Shown: positions 25,848 to 34,636 of the stretch, in pieces | Numbering within the stretch: the stretch's first letter is position 1 | Layout of the letters: every line of letters starts with the position of its first letter | NCBI RefSeq assembly: GCF_004135625.1 | Contig: NZ_SDPV01000002.1 | Location: forward strand, 992,001-1,056,000 | Length of the DNA: 64,000 bases | DNA from: Pelagerythrobacter rhizovicinus | GTDB lineage: Bacteria; Pseudomonadota; Alphaproteobacteria; Sphingomonadales; Sphingomonadaceae | Direction: 5' to 3' | Program-made: the position numbers and the translations under genes | The notes under the pieces: generated by a model | Databases searched by the model: none | Seen by the model: the letters and a program-made list of their open reading frames with translations, nothing else | Told to the model about the DNA's origin: nothing

Positions 25848-26855
25848 ATGACGGCGCACCTGCCACGCGAGATGACCGCGATCGGATACGAGGCGCCCGG
25901 CGGGCCCGAGGTGCTGCGGCCGGAGACGGTGCCGGTTCCGGAGCCGGGGGAGGGCGAGCTGCTGGTTCGCGTCGCCTATGCCGGGGTCAACCGACCCGAC
26001 GTGATCCAGCGCCAGGGCAACTATCCGCCGCCGCCCGGGGCTTCGCCGATACCGGGACTCGAGATTTCCGGCGTGATCGCCGCGGTCGGCCCGGGCGTGC
26101 CCGAGGACTACGTAGGCGAGAAGGTCTGCGCGCTCGTTTCGGGCGGGGGCTATGCGGAGTATTGCCTCGCTCATATCGGCCATTGCCTGCCTGTGCCGGA
26201 CGGCATGCCGCTGGCCGAAGCGGCGGCGATTCCCGAGACGCTGTTCACCGTGTGGCACAACGTGTTCGAGCGCGGCTGGGCGCGCGAAGGCGAGACGCTG
26301 CTCGTCCACGGCGGCACCAGCGGGATCGGCACGATGGCGACGATGCTCGGCAAGGCGTTCGGGCTGACCGTGATCGTCACCTGCGGCGACGAGGCCAAGT
26401 GCGCCGCCGCGCGGGACCTCGGTGCGGATCTCGCGATCAACTACCGCGAGCAGGACTTCGTCGAGGAGGTGAAGGCCTTCACCGGCGGAAAGGGCGTCGA
26501 ACTGGTGCTCGACATGGTCTCGGGCGACTACGTGCCGCGCAACCTGAAATGCCTGGCGGAGGGCGGCCGGCATGTGACCATCGCGGTGCTCGGGGGGCCA
26601 AAGGCGGAACTCAACATGGCCGTGGTGATGAGCCGCCGCCTCACGCTGACCGGCTCGACGCTGCGCCCTCGGTCGGATGCGTTCAAGACGCTGCTCGCGG
26701 GCGAAATCGAAAAGAACGCCTGGCCGCTGTTCGAGGAGGGCAAGCTGCGCCCGGTGACGGACCGCACCTTCCCTCTCGCCGAAGCCGCCGCCGCCCACGC
26801 TCGGATGGAAGCGGGCGCCCACATCGGCAAGATCGTCCTTGAGGTCGAAAGCTGA
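25848..26855 (+). CDS. NAD(P)H-dependent quinone oxidoreductase (zinc-free MDR superfamily, PIG3-like)
   Basis: The 335-residue protein starts at the ATG after GGGGGAAGG. It has the MDR fold: an N-terminal GroES-like domain with LLVRVAYAGVNRPDVIQRQG and a nucleotide-binding domain with HGGTSGIGTMATMLGKAFG. The zinc ligands of alcohol dehydrogenases are absent, which fits quinone reductases. It would reduce quinones, possibly protecting against redox stress, in the cytosol. PIG3/TP53I3-like members have the NYPPPPGASPIPGLE segment seen here. Confidence 0.9.
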   Translation: MTAHLPREMTAIGYEAPGGPEVLRPETVPVPEPGEGELLVRVAYAGVNRPDVIQRQGNYPPPPGASPIPGLEISGVIAAVGPGVPEDYVGEKVCALVSGGGYAEYCLAHIGHCLPVPDGMPLAEAAAIPETLFTVWHNVFERGWAREGETLLVHGGTSGIGTMATMLGKAFGLTVIVTCGDEAKCAAARDLGADLAINYREQDFVEEVKAFTGGKGVELVLDMVSGDYVPRNLKCLAEGGRHVTIAVLGGPKAELNMAVVMSRRLTLTGSTLRPRSDAFKTLLAGEIEKNAWPLFEEGKLRPVTDRTFPLAEAAAAHARMEAGAHIGKIVLEVES

Positions 26856-26999
26856 CACATGTCGATGGCGGATTACGTGCCAAACGTCTGACGCAGAACC
26901 GTCACGCTTTCGCCGAAGCGTCACTGAATCGTGAATCGCCTGTAACAATTGCCTGTCATCTGCCGGACGTGAAATGCATTCGCTAGCGGAGTGCGGGCG

Positions 27000-27899
27000 A
27001 TGGGCGAAGAACGGATCAAAGGGCTTCCGGGCGGACTGGCCGAACTGGCGGCGGTGGCGAGTCTGCCACCGGTAAGAAGCGCGATTCCCGAGCCGGTTGC
27101 CGGCAAGCGACGACGGTTCCGCACGATCTGGATCAGCGACATCCACCTCGGCACCAAGGGGTGCAATGCCGCAATGCTGATCGACTTTCTCGACAGCACC
27201 GACAGCGAGACCATGTACCTCGTCGGCGACATCATCGACGGCTGGCGGTTGAAGAAGAAGGTCTACTGGCCGGCGGAGCACAACGACGTCGTCTGGCGCA
27301 TCCTCAAGCGCGCCAAGCGCGGGACGCGGATCGTCTATATCCCGGGCAACCATGACGAGATGCTGCGCCCGTTCTCGGGCATGAACTTCGGCGGAGTCGA
27401 GATTCGCCGCGCCGCGTTCCACGAGACGGCCGACGGACGCCGGCTGATGGTGCTTCATGGCGACGAATTCGACGCGATCATGCTCGCACACCGGTGGCTC
27501 GCCGTGGTCGGCGACGTGCTCTACCACCTGCTCATGGGGCTGAACCGCTGGGTCAACCTCGTGCGCAAGGCGTTCGGGCTGCCGTACTGGTCGCTGTCGA
27601 AGGTGGCCAAGCACAAGGTCAAGAACGCGGTCGAGTTCATCAGCCGCTACGAGGAGATTGTCGCCCGCGCCGCTGCGGAGCGGGGCGTCGATGGAGTCGT
27701 GTGCGGTCATATCCACACGGCGGAGATCCGCACTTTCGAGGGCGTCGAGTACTACAACGACGGCGACTGGGTCGAAGGCTGCACCGCGCTGGTCGAGCAC
27801 TTCGACGGGCGCATGGAACTGCTCCACTGGCCCGAGGAAATGGCGCGCCGCGCACGGTTTGACGTCGTGGCTTCGTCCGCACGCAAGGCGGCGGCATGA
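27000..27899 (+). CDS. LpxH-like metallophosphoesterase (UDP-2,3-diacylglucosamine diphosphatase family)
   Basis: The 299-residue protein has the calcineurin-type metal motifs SDIHLG (D47, H49), GDIIDGW (D77), GNHDE (117-120), HGDEFD and GHIHTAE, in the standard order. A hydrophobic helical insertion (VGDVLYHLLMGLNRWVNLV) sits between motifs and resembles the LpxH membrane-facing helix. The start ATG is eight bases after GCGGAG; a GTG nine bases earlier is possible. It overlaps the glycosyltransferase gene by four bases, so the two act on a shared lipid pathway by inference. Whether lipid A is the substrate is uncertain. Confidence 0.85.
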   Translation: MGEERIKGLPGGLAELAAVASLPPVRSAIPEPVAGKRRRFRTIWISDIHLGTKGCNAAMLIDFLDSTDSETMYLVGDIIDGWRLKKKVYWPAEHNDVVWRILKRAKRGTRIVYIPGNHDEMLRPFSGMNFGGVEIRRAAFHETADGRRLMVLHGDEFDAIMLAHRWLAVVGDVLYHLLMGLNRWVNLVRKAFGLPYWSLSKVAKHKVKNAVEFISRYEEIVARAAAERGVDGVVCGHIHTAEIRTFEGVEYYNDGDWVEGCTALVEHFDGRMELLHWPEEMARRARFDVVASSARKAAA

Positions 27900-28972
27900 G
27901 CCGGATGGAGGCATTCATGGCCGAAGCGGACACCGTGCGGCCCTATCCGCACCGGATCGCCATCGTCACCGACGCGTGGGCGCCGCAGATGAACGGCGTG
28001 GTGCGCACACTGGCTGCGACATGCGACATCCTGCGCTCGCGCGGGCACGAGGTGGAGGTGATCTCGCCCGAATGCTTCCGCTCGATGCCGTGCCCCACTT
28101 ATCCCGAGATACGCCTGGCGATGCCGCTGCCCGGCGCGATCGGTCGGCGGCTCACGGCCCTGGCGCCCGATGCGATTCACGTCTCGACCGAAGGGCCGCT
28201 CGGGCTTGCCGCACGGCGGTTCTGCACGGTGCGCGGCATTCCTTTCACGACTGCTTACCACACGCAGTTTCCCGAGTACGTCGCCCGGCGCACAGGGCTC
28301 TCGCCGGCGCTGTTCTGGCGCTACATCCGCTGGTTCCATGCGCCTTCGCGCCAGGTGCTGGTCGCGACCGAGAGCATTCGCGAGGAACTGCGGGCGCATG
28401 GGCTGCGCCGCCTCCATCCCTGGAGCCGCGGGGTCGATCTGACATGCTTCAATCGCGACGCACCGCCACCGCCCGAGTTCGGGAATCTTCCCCGCCCGAT
28501 CCAGCTCTATGTCGGCCGGGTCGCGGTGGAGAAGAACCTCGAGGCGTTTCTGGGCGGCAGCTATCCGGGCAGCAAGGTCGTCGTCGGCGACGGTCCCGCT
28601 TTGGCCGAACTCAGCGCCAAGTTCCCGGAAGTGCACTTCCTCGGCAGGCGCAGCGGTCGGGCGCTCGCCGGTTGCTACGCCCATGCCGACGTCTTCGTCT
28701 TCCCAAGCCGGACCGACACGTTCGGGCTGGTCATGATCGAGGCGCTCGCCTGCGGCACTCCGGTCGCGGCGTTTCCCGTGCCCGGGCCGCGCGACATCGT
28801 GACCGACCGCGTCGGTGCGCTATCCGAGGATCTCGACCGGGCGATCGCTGGCGCCGTGTTCAGCGACCGCGCGGACTGCGCCGAACTGGGCGCGCGCTAT
28901 TCGTGGGATGCCGCGACCGATCAGTTTCTCGCCGGACTTGCCGCCCTCGACGCGGAGCCGCTCGCGGCCTGA
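27896..28972 (+). CDS. GT4 family glycosyltransferase
   Basis: The 358-residue protein has the GT-B/GT4 layout. The N-terminal Rossmann half contains IAIVTDAWAPQMNGVVRTL, and the C-terminal half contains YVGRVAVEKNLEAFL, VGDGPAL and the donor motif RTDTFGLVMIEALACGTPV with its glutamate. Relatives make glycosylated diacylglycerol or phosphatidylinositol-type lipids in several bacteria. It starts inside the stop of the phosphoesterase gene (ATGA, 27896-27899). Its substrate is unknown here. Three in-frame ATGs lie within the first eight codons; the most upstream is used. Confidence 0.9.
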   Translation: MSRMEAFMAEADTVRPYPHRIAIVTDAWAPQMNGVVRTLAATCDILRSRGHEVEVISPECFRSMPCPTYPEIRLAMPLPGAIGRRLTALAPDAIHVSTEGPLGLAARRFCTVRGIPFTTAYHTQFPEYVARRTGLSPALFWRYIRWFHAPSRQVLVATESIREELRAHGLRRLHPWSRGVDLTCFNRDAPPPPEFGNLPRPIQLYVGRVAVEKNLEAFLGGSYPGSKVVVGDGPALAELSAKFPEVHFLGRRSGRALAGCYAHADVFVFPSRTDTFGLVMIEALACGTPVAAFPVPGPRDIVTDRVGALSEDLDRAIAGAVFSDRADCAELGARYSWDAATDQFLAGLAALDAEPLAA

Positions 28973-29038
28973 GCTTCCGTGGGGCGGGGGCCGAAAGGCT
29001 TGCCCTCGCCGGTCGCATCGCCTAAATCGCCCGGGCAA

Positions 29039-29072
29039 CGGCCGCTCCGCGAGGGGCGGCCCTTATATTTTC
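29039..29072 (+). terminator. Terminator-like hairpin just before trcR
   Basis: GGCCGCTCC (29040-29048) pairs with GGGGCGGCC (29053-29061), nine pairs with one G-U, across a GCGA loop and followed by CTTATATTTT. It fits an intrinsic terminator for the glycosyltransferase gene. It ends only 18 bases before the trcR ATG, so the trcR leader contains it or begins within the T-rich tail. Confidence 0.65.
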
Positions 29073-29087
29073 AGGACAGTTTCGATC

Positions 29088-29798
29088 ATGGCGCAACCCA
29101 CCCCGCTGATGCCGCATGCGACCGCCACCTGGCTGGTCGACAATACCTCGCTCAGCTTCACGCAGATCGCCGACTTCTGCGGCCTGCACATTCTCGAAGT
29201 CCAGGCGATGGCCGATGACCTCGCGGGCAGCAAGTACACCGGGCGCGACCCGATCCACTCCGGCGAGCTGACGCAGGAGGAGATCGAACGCGGCCAGGCC
29301 GATCCGGGCTACGCGCTCAAGATGCAGCGCGCGCCGGTCGAGGTCACGCGGACCAAGGGCCCGCGCTACACCCCGGTGTCGAAGCGGCAGGACAAGCCCG
29401 ACGGCATCGCCTGGATCCTGCGCAACCATCCGGAGATTTCGGACGCGCAGATTTCCAAGCTGATCGGCACAACGCGCAACACGATCACCGCGATTCGCGA
29501 GCGTAGCCACTGGAACATCCAGAACATCCAGCCGAAGGACCCGGTAACGCTCGGCCTGTGCTCGCAGCGCGAGCTTGACGCGGTCGTGGCCAAGGCCGCG
29601 AAGAAGGCCGGAACCGAAGAGGCTGAGGCAGCTGCGCCGTTCGATTCGGGGACCGACCGCGACAAGCTGATCGCCGAGCTACGTGCCGAGCGCGAAGCGA
29701 ACGAGAAGGCCGCTGCCGAAGCCGCGCAAGAAGCCGAAGCCGCCGCCTGGCTCGAAGCCCGGCGCGCTGCGGAGAACGAGGGCGACGAACAGCTCTGA
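29088..29798 (+). CDS. trcR: TrcR, cell-cycle transcriptional regulator (DUF1013)
   Basis: The 236-residue protein matches the DUF1013/TrcR family: LMPHATATWLVDNTSLSFTQIADFCGLHILEVQA at the start and HPEISDAQISKLIGTTRNTITAIRERSHWN in the middle, both helix-turn-helix-like. DUF1013 is found almost only in alphaproteobacteria and is linked to cell-cycle regulation in the known cases. The C-terminus is a charged Ala/Glu-rich helical tail (about 190-236). AGGA lies about ten bases before the ATG. It stands alone between a terminator-like hairpin and fadD. Confidence 0.9.
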   Translation: MAQPTPLMPHATATWLVDNTSLSFTQIADFCGLHILEVQAMADDLAGSKYTGRDPIHSGELTQEEIERGQADPGYALKMQRAPVEVTRTKGPRYTPVSKRQDKPDGIAWILRNHPEISDAQISKLIGTTRNTITAIRERSHWNIQNIQPKDPVTLGLCSQRELDAVVAKAAKKAGTEEAEAAAPFDSGTDRDKLIAELRAEREANEKAAAEAAQEAEAAAWLEARRAAENEGDEQL

Positions 29799-29842
29799 GG
29801 CTGTCGGACCTCGCCGACGCGAGGGCCGGTCTCCTTCTTCTG

Positions 29843-29869
29843 CCATTCCGGCTTTCGCTGGAGCGACGG
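29843..29869. repeat. Single degenerate REP-like element
   Basis: The 27 bases centred on GGCTTTCGCTGGAG in the gap between trcR and fadD resemble half of the paired element at 22951-23031, with substitutions. It would encode the chance peptide SAIPAFAGATE, a known by-product of this repeat family in spurious ORFs. Only one arm is seen, so it is probably a decayed copy. Confidence 0.5.
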
Positions 29870-29958
29870 AGCGCGCGGGCGAGCGGCTAATTGCGCCGCC
29901 GCCGCCTGCTTTCAGAAAGTCCTTGCCCTGGCGCACGCTCTCGCGCATCCATGTTGAC

Positions 29959-31635
29959 ATGGATGTCAGTAAGGCGCCTTATCAGCACGCAGCCCCGTGG
30001 GACACGCCGTTCGAACCGGTGACGCTCCCCGATCTCTTCGCGCGAACGGCGGAGCGGCGGCCCGCCGCGCCGCTGGTCGACTTTCTCGGCCGGGTCTATT
30101 CCTACCAGGCGCTCCATCAGGAAGCGCGGCGCTTTGCGGCGGGGTTGCAGGAACTCGGCATCGCACGCGGTGATCGGGTAGGGCTGTTCCTGCCCAATGT
30201 GCCGATCTACGTCTCCGCCTACTACGGCGCGATGATGGCCGGCGCGGTGGTGGTGAATTTCTCGCCGCTCTACACGGTCGAGGAACTCAACCAGCAGGTC
30301 GAGGATTCGGGTGCGCGCCTGCTTGTCACGATCGATGCCGCGAGTCTGCTGCCGTCCGCCCTCGAAGTTCTCGACCGCTCGTCGCTCGAAACGCTCGTGG
30401 TCGGCCGCCTGGGGGCGATGCTCGCACCATTGAAGCGATTCGCACTCAAGCTGCTGGGCCGCAAGAGCATCTCGGCGATCCCGTCACGATCCGGCGTGCG
30501 CGAGTGGGATGCGGTGGCGCGCGGCGAGCCGACCGCCGTTCGCGTCTCGCCCGCCGATCTGGCGCTGTTGCAATATACCGGCGGCACCACCGGCCGTCCC
30601 AAGGGGGCAATGCTCACGCATGCCAACCTGTCGGTCAACGCGATGCAGGTCGATGCGATCGACCCTTTCGATCGCGGCGAGCCCGATGTGATCATGGGCG
30701 CACTGCCGCTGTTCCATGTCTTCGCCAACACCTGTGTGCTCAACCGCACGGTTGCGAAGGGCGGCTGCATCGCCATGGTGCCACGGTTCGAAGCCAAGCA
30801 GGTGCTGCGGACGATCCAGCGGACGCGCGCTACGGCGTTTCCCGGCGTGCCGACGATGTTCCAGGCGCTGCTCGATCATCCGGAAATCGGTCGAACCGAC
30901 TTTTCTTCCCTCAAGGTGGCGATCTCCGGCGGCGCGCCGCTTCCGGCGCCGGTACGCGAGAAGTTCGAAGCCGCAAGCGGCGCGCGGCTGGTCGAGGGCT
31001 ATGGGCTTACAGAGAGCGCGGGCGTCGTCTCGACCAACCCTTATGAAGGGCTGCGCAAGCCGGGCACGATCGGGCAGGTGATCCCGCAGACCCGCGTGAT
31101 GCTGCTCGACAAGGAAGACCCCACGAAACCCGCACCCGAGGGCGAGCCGGGAGAGCTGGTCATCTCCGGACCGCAGATCATGCAGGGCTACTGGAACCGG
31201 CCCGACGCGGCGAAGAACGCCTTCGCCGACGTGGACGGCACGCGCTGGCTGCGCACCGGCGATGTCGCCGAAATCGACGAAGACGGCTTCATCGCCATCG
31301 TCGACCGGATCAAGGACATGATCGCCGTCGGCGGGTTCAAGGTCTTCCCGAGCCAGGTCGAGGCCGTTCTGCTCGAGCATCCGGCAGTCAAGGAAGCGCT
31401 CGTGATCGGCGTTCCCGACACTTATCGCGGGGAAACACCGCGGGCCTACGTAACCCTGGCCGACGACGCGGAAGCCACCGCGGCCGAACTCCAGGACTGG
31501 CTCAACGTGCGCGTCGGCAAGCACGAGCGTGTTTCCGGCGTCGTCATCCGCGAGGAACTGCCCAAGACGATGATCGGCAAACTGGATCGCAAGACCCTGC
31601 GCGCGGAAGTGCTGCAGGACGCTGCGACTCAGTAG
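29959..31635 (+). CDS. fadD: Long-chain fatty acid-CoA ligase (FadD type)
   Basis: The 558-residue adenylate-forming enzyme has the P-loop YTGGTTGRPKGAM (206-218), GYGLTESAG, the hinge TGDVAEIDEDGFIAIVDRIKDMI and the C-terminal catalytic lysine in MIGKLDRKTLR. It activates fatty acids to acyl-CoA at the inner membrane face, using ATP and CoA, and would feed the acyl-CoA dehydrogenase family. The start ATG is chosen because the upstream frame is low complexity and covers a REP-like element; no clear Shine-Dalgarno is visible. It converges with the bactofilin gene. Confidence 0.94.
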   Translation: MDVSKAPYQHAAPWDTPFEPVTLPDLFARTAERRPAAPLVDFLGRVYSYQALHQEARRFAAGLQELGIARGDRVGLFLPNVPIYVSAYYGAMMAGAVVVNFSPLYTVEELNQQVEDSGARLLVTIDAASLLPSALEVLDRSSLETLVVGRLGAMLAPLKRFALKLLGRKSISAIPSRSGVREWDAVARGEPTAVRVSPADLALLQYTGGTTGRPKGAMLTHANLSVNAMQVDAIDPFDRGEPDVIMGALPLFHVFANTCVLNRTVAKGGCIAMVPRFEAKQVLRTIQRTRATAFPGVPTMFQALLDHPEIGRTDFSSLKVAISGGAPLPAPVREKFEAASGARLVEGYGLTESAGVVSTNPYEGLRKPGTIGQVIPQTRVMLLDKEDPTKPAPEGEPGELVISGPQIMQGYWNRPDAAKNAFADVDGTRWLRTGDVAEIDEDGFIAIVDRIKDMIAVGGFKVFPSQVEAVLLEHPAVKEALVIGVPDTYRGETPRAYVTLADDAEATAAELQDWLNVRVGKHERVSGVVIREELPKTMIGKLDRKTLRAEVLQDAATQ

Positions 31636-31657
31636 AGGGCTGCCGGTTGGCCGGCGG

Positions 31658-32116
31658 TCAGGTCGCCAATGTCAGCTTCGGTTCGCCGTCGTCGCTCGCC
31701 ACAGGGGCAGCCGGCTTGTCGGTCGAGCGCTGGCTGGGCATGCGGTGGGCGAAGCGGCCCTCCACCTGCGCACCCTGCTCGATGGTCAGGGCGTCGTAGT
31801 GCACGTCGCCCTCGACCCGGGCCGACTTCAGGACGACCAGCTGGCGTGCGGTGATCGAGCCGCTGACCTTACCGGCGAGCCGCGCCGTCTCGGCACTGAT
31901 CGCGCCTTCGATCACGCTCGATTCGCCCTGCACCAGCGATTCGCAGGCGATGTCGCCCTCGATGCGACCATCGACATGGAGCTCGCTCGAAGCCGACACA
32001 TCCCCCTTGATCGCCACATCGGCGCCGATCACGGAGAAGGTGGAGCTGGACGGCGCGGAAGGTCTAGCCATCGGCGTTGCTCCCGCCGACTCGGGCTCTG
32101 GCTTCTTTGAGAACAT
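31658..32116 (-). CDS. Bactofilin
   Basis: The 152-residue protein has a short N-terminal tail (FSKKPEPESA), a bactofilin beta-helix of about 90 residues (SSTFSVIGADVAIKGDVSAS, HVDGRIEGDI, VEGDVHYDALTIEQGAQVEG) and a short disordered C-terminal tail. Bactofilins polymerise without nucleotide into membrane-bound scaffolds that place cell-wall enzymes. The first 53 bases overlap the end of the upstream M23 gene, with the ATG at 32116; a second ATG at 32071 would shorten the overlap to eight bases. The pair resembles BacA-LmdC, in which bactofilin recruits an M23 enzyme. Confidence 0.92.
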   Translation of the reverse strand: MFSKKPEPESAGATPMARPSAPSSSTFSVIGADVAIKGDVSASSELHVDGRIEGDIACESLVQGESSVIEGAISAETARLAGKVSGSITARQLVVLKSARVEGDVHYDALTIEQGAQVEGRFAHRMPSQRSTDKPAAPVASDDGEPKLTLAT

Positions 32117-33224
32117 CGGGGGCTGTCTCCAGGAAGGGCCGCGGATTGACCGCGCGGCCGTTGATGCGGACTTCGAAGTGGAGGTGTGGGCCGGTCGAGC
32201 GGCCGGTGTTGCCGATCGCGCCGATGACGTCGCCGGTGTCGACCTGCTGGCCGACGCGGGCGGAAAATTTCGACATGTGGGCATAGCGGGTGGTCAGGCC
32301 GTTGCCGTGGGTGATCTCGACCACGTTGCCGTAGCCCGACTTGCGGCCGACGAATGTCACGCGGCCTTCTGCCGCGGCATAGATCGGAGCGCCTACGGGC
32401 CCGCGAAAGTCCAGGCCCTTGTGCATGGCGCCGCGGCCCGTGAACGGGTCCCGGCGATAGCCGAAGCCGGACGAGATATACTTGAGGTTCGCGGGCTCGA
32501 ACTGGGGAATGCCGTCGAGACCCTGCTCGAGAGCCGCCATCTGCGCTAGGCTGAGGCCGAGGCGCTCGAAACGGGGGTCGGCCTTGCCGTCGACGCCGGT
32601 CTGGAGCAGTTCGAGCGGACCACCCATCGCATCCCGGTGCGCCGAGCGCAGGATCGCGGAGGGATCCAGTCCCAGCTTGCGCATCGCGGCGGCGGCGCGC
32701 TCCGCGCGATGATCGGCGAAGCGGGTCATCTTCTCGACCAGCGCGAGCTGGCGGGCTTCGATCTGGGCCAGCGACCGCGCTTCGGGGAAGACCGCGCTGA
32801 CTTTGGCGACGGTTTCGGCCGTCTCGCCGGTCGAATCGCTGACCGGCGCCTGCCCCTTGATGTCTTCGGGCAGCATTTCGGCCATCTCCTCGAGCACCGT
32901 CTGGCGCTGTTCGAGATCCTTCGCGACTGCGGTAAGATCGTCGCCATAGGCGTCGAGCCGCTCCTCCGAGGTCGCGACTTTCGCCTCGCGCTCGAGCAGC
33001 GACATGCGATCCGCTTCCGCGCGGAACTGGCTCCAGGCCATGATCGCGAGACTGATCATCCATGCGGCAAACGCTATGGTGACGATCGCCGCGGCGGTCA
33101 TCTGCACGCGTGATGAAATCCGGATGAAGCGGACCTGTCCCTGAGATCGCATGAAGAATTCGCGATCCGGGAACCAAGCCCGAAGGCGGTCCACCCATCC
33201 GCCTACGGTTGAGCTAGTCACCAA
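32064..33224 (-). CDS. Membrane-anchored M23 peptidase (LmdC-like, bactofilin partner)
   Basis: The 386-residue protein has a basic cytosolic N-terminus, one transmembrane segment (42-64), a periplasmic coiled coil (about 70-120) and a C-terminal M23 domain. All zinc and catalytic residues are present: H268 and D272 (MHKGLD), H316 (YAHMSK), H347 and H349 (PHLHFE). The arrangement (TM, coiled coil, M23) and its overlap with bactofilin match the LmdC class, in which the cytosolic tail binds the bactofilin filament. Transcription is leftward. The GTG at 33224 is the most upstream start; MRSQGQ would be shorter by 24 residues. Confidence 0.92.
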   Translation of the reverse strand: MVTSSTVGGWVDRLRAWFPDREFFMRSQGQVRFIRISSRVQMTAAAIVTIAFAAWMISLAIMAWSQFRAEADRMSLLEREAKVATSEERLDAYGDDLTAVAKDLEQRQTVLEEMAEMLPEDIKGQAPVSDSTGETAETVAKVSAVFPEARSLAQIEARQLALVEKMTRFADHRAERAAAAMRKLGLDPSAILRSAHRDAMGGPLELLQTGVDGKADPRFERLGLSLAQMAALEQGLDGIPQFEPANLKYISSGFGYRRDPFTGRGAMHKGLDFRGPVGAPIYAAAEGRVTFVGRKSGYGNVVEITHGNGLTTRYAHMSKFSARVGQQVDTGDVIGAIGNTGRSTGPHLHFEVRINGRAVNPRPFLETAPDVLKEARARVGGSNADG

Positions 33225-33488
33225 TTACGACCCCTATGCCGTCCTTTTATCCCGGCGGGGCCGCTACCACGCGAGTCGCCGCGGGTCGAATCGCGGAGCG
33301 AGGCAAAGGGGCGAATCGAACGACTCGCGGGCTGAATCGTTTCCGGGTTACGAAATTAACTCAAGTTGTTCGCAAATGGGCTCCACTTCGCGGGAAGGCG
33401 AATCCACGACTGACAGGCTCCGCCGCCACTGCTAGGCCGCCGTCATGGGCTTGATCGCGAACGGCCGTCCCAGGCCGATCTCCCCCTG

Positions 33489-34157
33489 ATGCACGCGCGC
33501 CGGATCGGTCTGCTCGGCGGAAGCTTCAACCCTGCCCATGGCGGGCACCGCCGGATATCGCTGTTCGCCGCGGAGGAGCTGGGACTGGACGAAGTCTGGT
33601 GGCTGGTCTCGCCGGGCAATCCGCTGAAGCCGAGGGCGGGCATGGCGCCGCTCCCCGCACGGGTGAAGTCCGCAATACGTCTGGCGCGTCGTGCGCCGAT
33701 TCGCGTCACGGCGATCGAGCGCGAGCTCGGCACGCGGTACACGATAGATACTCTGCGGGCGCTGACCCGGCGCTATCCGGACCGGGAGTTCGTGTGGCTC
33801 ATGGGCGCGGACAATCTCGCGCAGTTCCACCAGTGGAAGGATTGGCGCGGCATAGCGCGCGCGATGCCGATTGCGGTAATTGCCCGGCCCGGCTATGATG
33901 GGGAAGCTATCGCAAGCCCCGCGACGGCATGGTTGCGTCGGCATCGGGTCGAGGCTGCCGAGTTCAGGAACAGGGGCGAATGGAGTGCGCCGAGCCTGGT
34001 GACATTGCGTTTCGATCCGGATCCCCGATCGGCCACGGCCATCCGCCGTGCCGACCCCGAGTGGGCCGGGCGCTACTCGCAGGTTCCGCCGCGCGACCAG
34101 CTTACATTCCGCCGAATATTCCCCATATCCCGGGGGGAGCGCGTGCAGGCGCCATGA
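33489..34157 (+). CDS. nadD: NadD, nicotinate-nucleotide adenylyltransferase
   Basis: The 222-residue protein has the nucleotidyltransferase motif GGSFNPAHGGH (10-20) and the C-terminal ATAIRR in place of the usual S-S-T-x-I-R. WLMGADNLAQFHQWKDW is the typical NadD signature. The enzyme converts nicotinate mononucleotide plus ATP to NaAD in NAD synthesis. It is the first gene of the block nadD-rsfS-rlmH-envC-like-ctpA-dsbB-coq7, all rightward. The 264-base gap upstream, divergent from the M23 gene, probably holds both promoters. Confidence 0.94.
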   Translation: MHARRIGLLGGSFNPAHGGHRRISLFAAEELGLDEVWWLVSPGNPLKPRAGMAPLPARVKSAIRLARRAPIRVTAIERELGTRYTIDTLRALTRRYPDREFVWLMGADNLAQFHQWKDWRGIARAMPIAVIARPGYDGEAIASPATAWLRRHRVEAAEFRNRGEWSAPSLVTLRFDPDPRSATAIRRADPEWAGRYSQVPPRDQLTFRRIFPISRGERVQAP

Positions 34158-34215
34158 TGCGCATCGCTGCCTCCGCGTTTTTTCTTCGCAATCGTCAGGA
34201 GCGTAATATTCGCCT

Positions 34216-34623
34216 ATGAACCAGGCGCAAACGTCCATGTCCGGACAGGAAGCATCACCGACGGCCGAAGCGGAGCCGGGCTCGCTTCACGCACTCGTCC
34301 TCGCACAACTGGAGGATGATCAGGCGCAGGAGGTCGTCTCGATCCCGCTCGCGGGCAAGTCGAGCATTGCGGATCACATGGTTATTGCCTCGGGCCGTTC
34401 GACCCGGCAGGTGGCCGCGATCGCGCAGAAGCTCGCCGAGAAGATCAAGCAACAAGGCCATGGGCCTGTGCGGCTCGAAGGGCTGCCGCAGGCCGACTGG
34501 GTGTTGCTCGACGCTGGCGACGTCGTCGTCCACCTGTTCCGCCCGGAAGTCCGCAGCTTCTACAATCTGGAACGCATGTGGGCGTTCGGCGACGCTCCAC
34601 CCGTGGCCGCCGGAACCGCCTGA
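34216..34623 (+). CDS. rsfS: RsfS (RsfA/Iojap), ribosomal silencing factor
   Basis: The 135-residue protein contains the Iojap domain: LVLAQLEDDQAQEVVSIPL, SSIADHMVIASGRSTRQVAAIAQKLAEKI and DWVLLDAGDVVVHLFRPEVRSFYNLERMW. It binds uL14 of the large subunit and blocks subunit joining when nutrients are short. It follows nadD by 58 bases and precedes rlmH by 13, which is the common proteobacterial order. The N-terminal 20 residues are an extra low-complexity tail. Confidence 0.95.
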   Translation: MNQAQTSMSGQEASPTAEAEPGSLHALVLAQLEDDQAQEVVSIPLAGKSSIADHMVIASGRSTRQVAAIAQKLAEKIKQQGHGPVRLEGLPQADWVLLDAGDVVVHLFRPEVRSFYNLERMWAFGDAPPVAAGTA

Positions 34624-34636
34624 GTCAGGCGAACCC

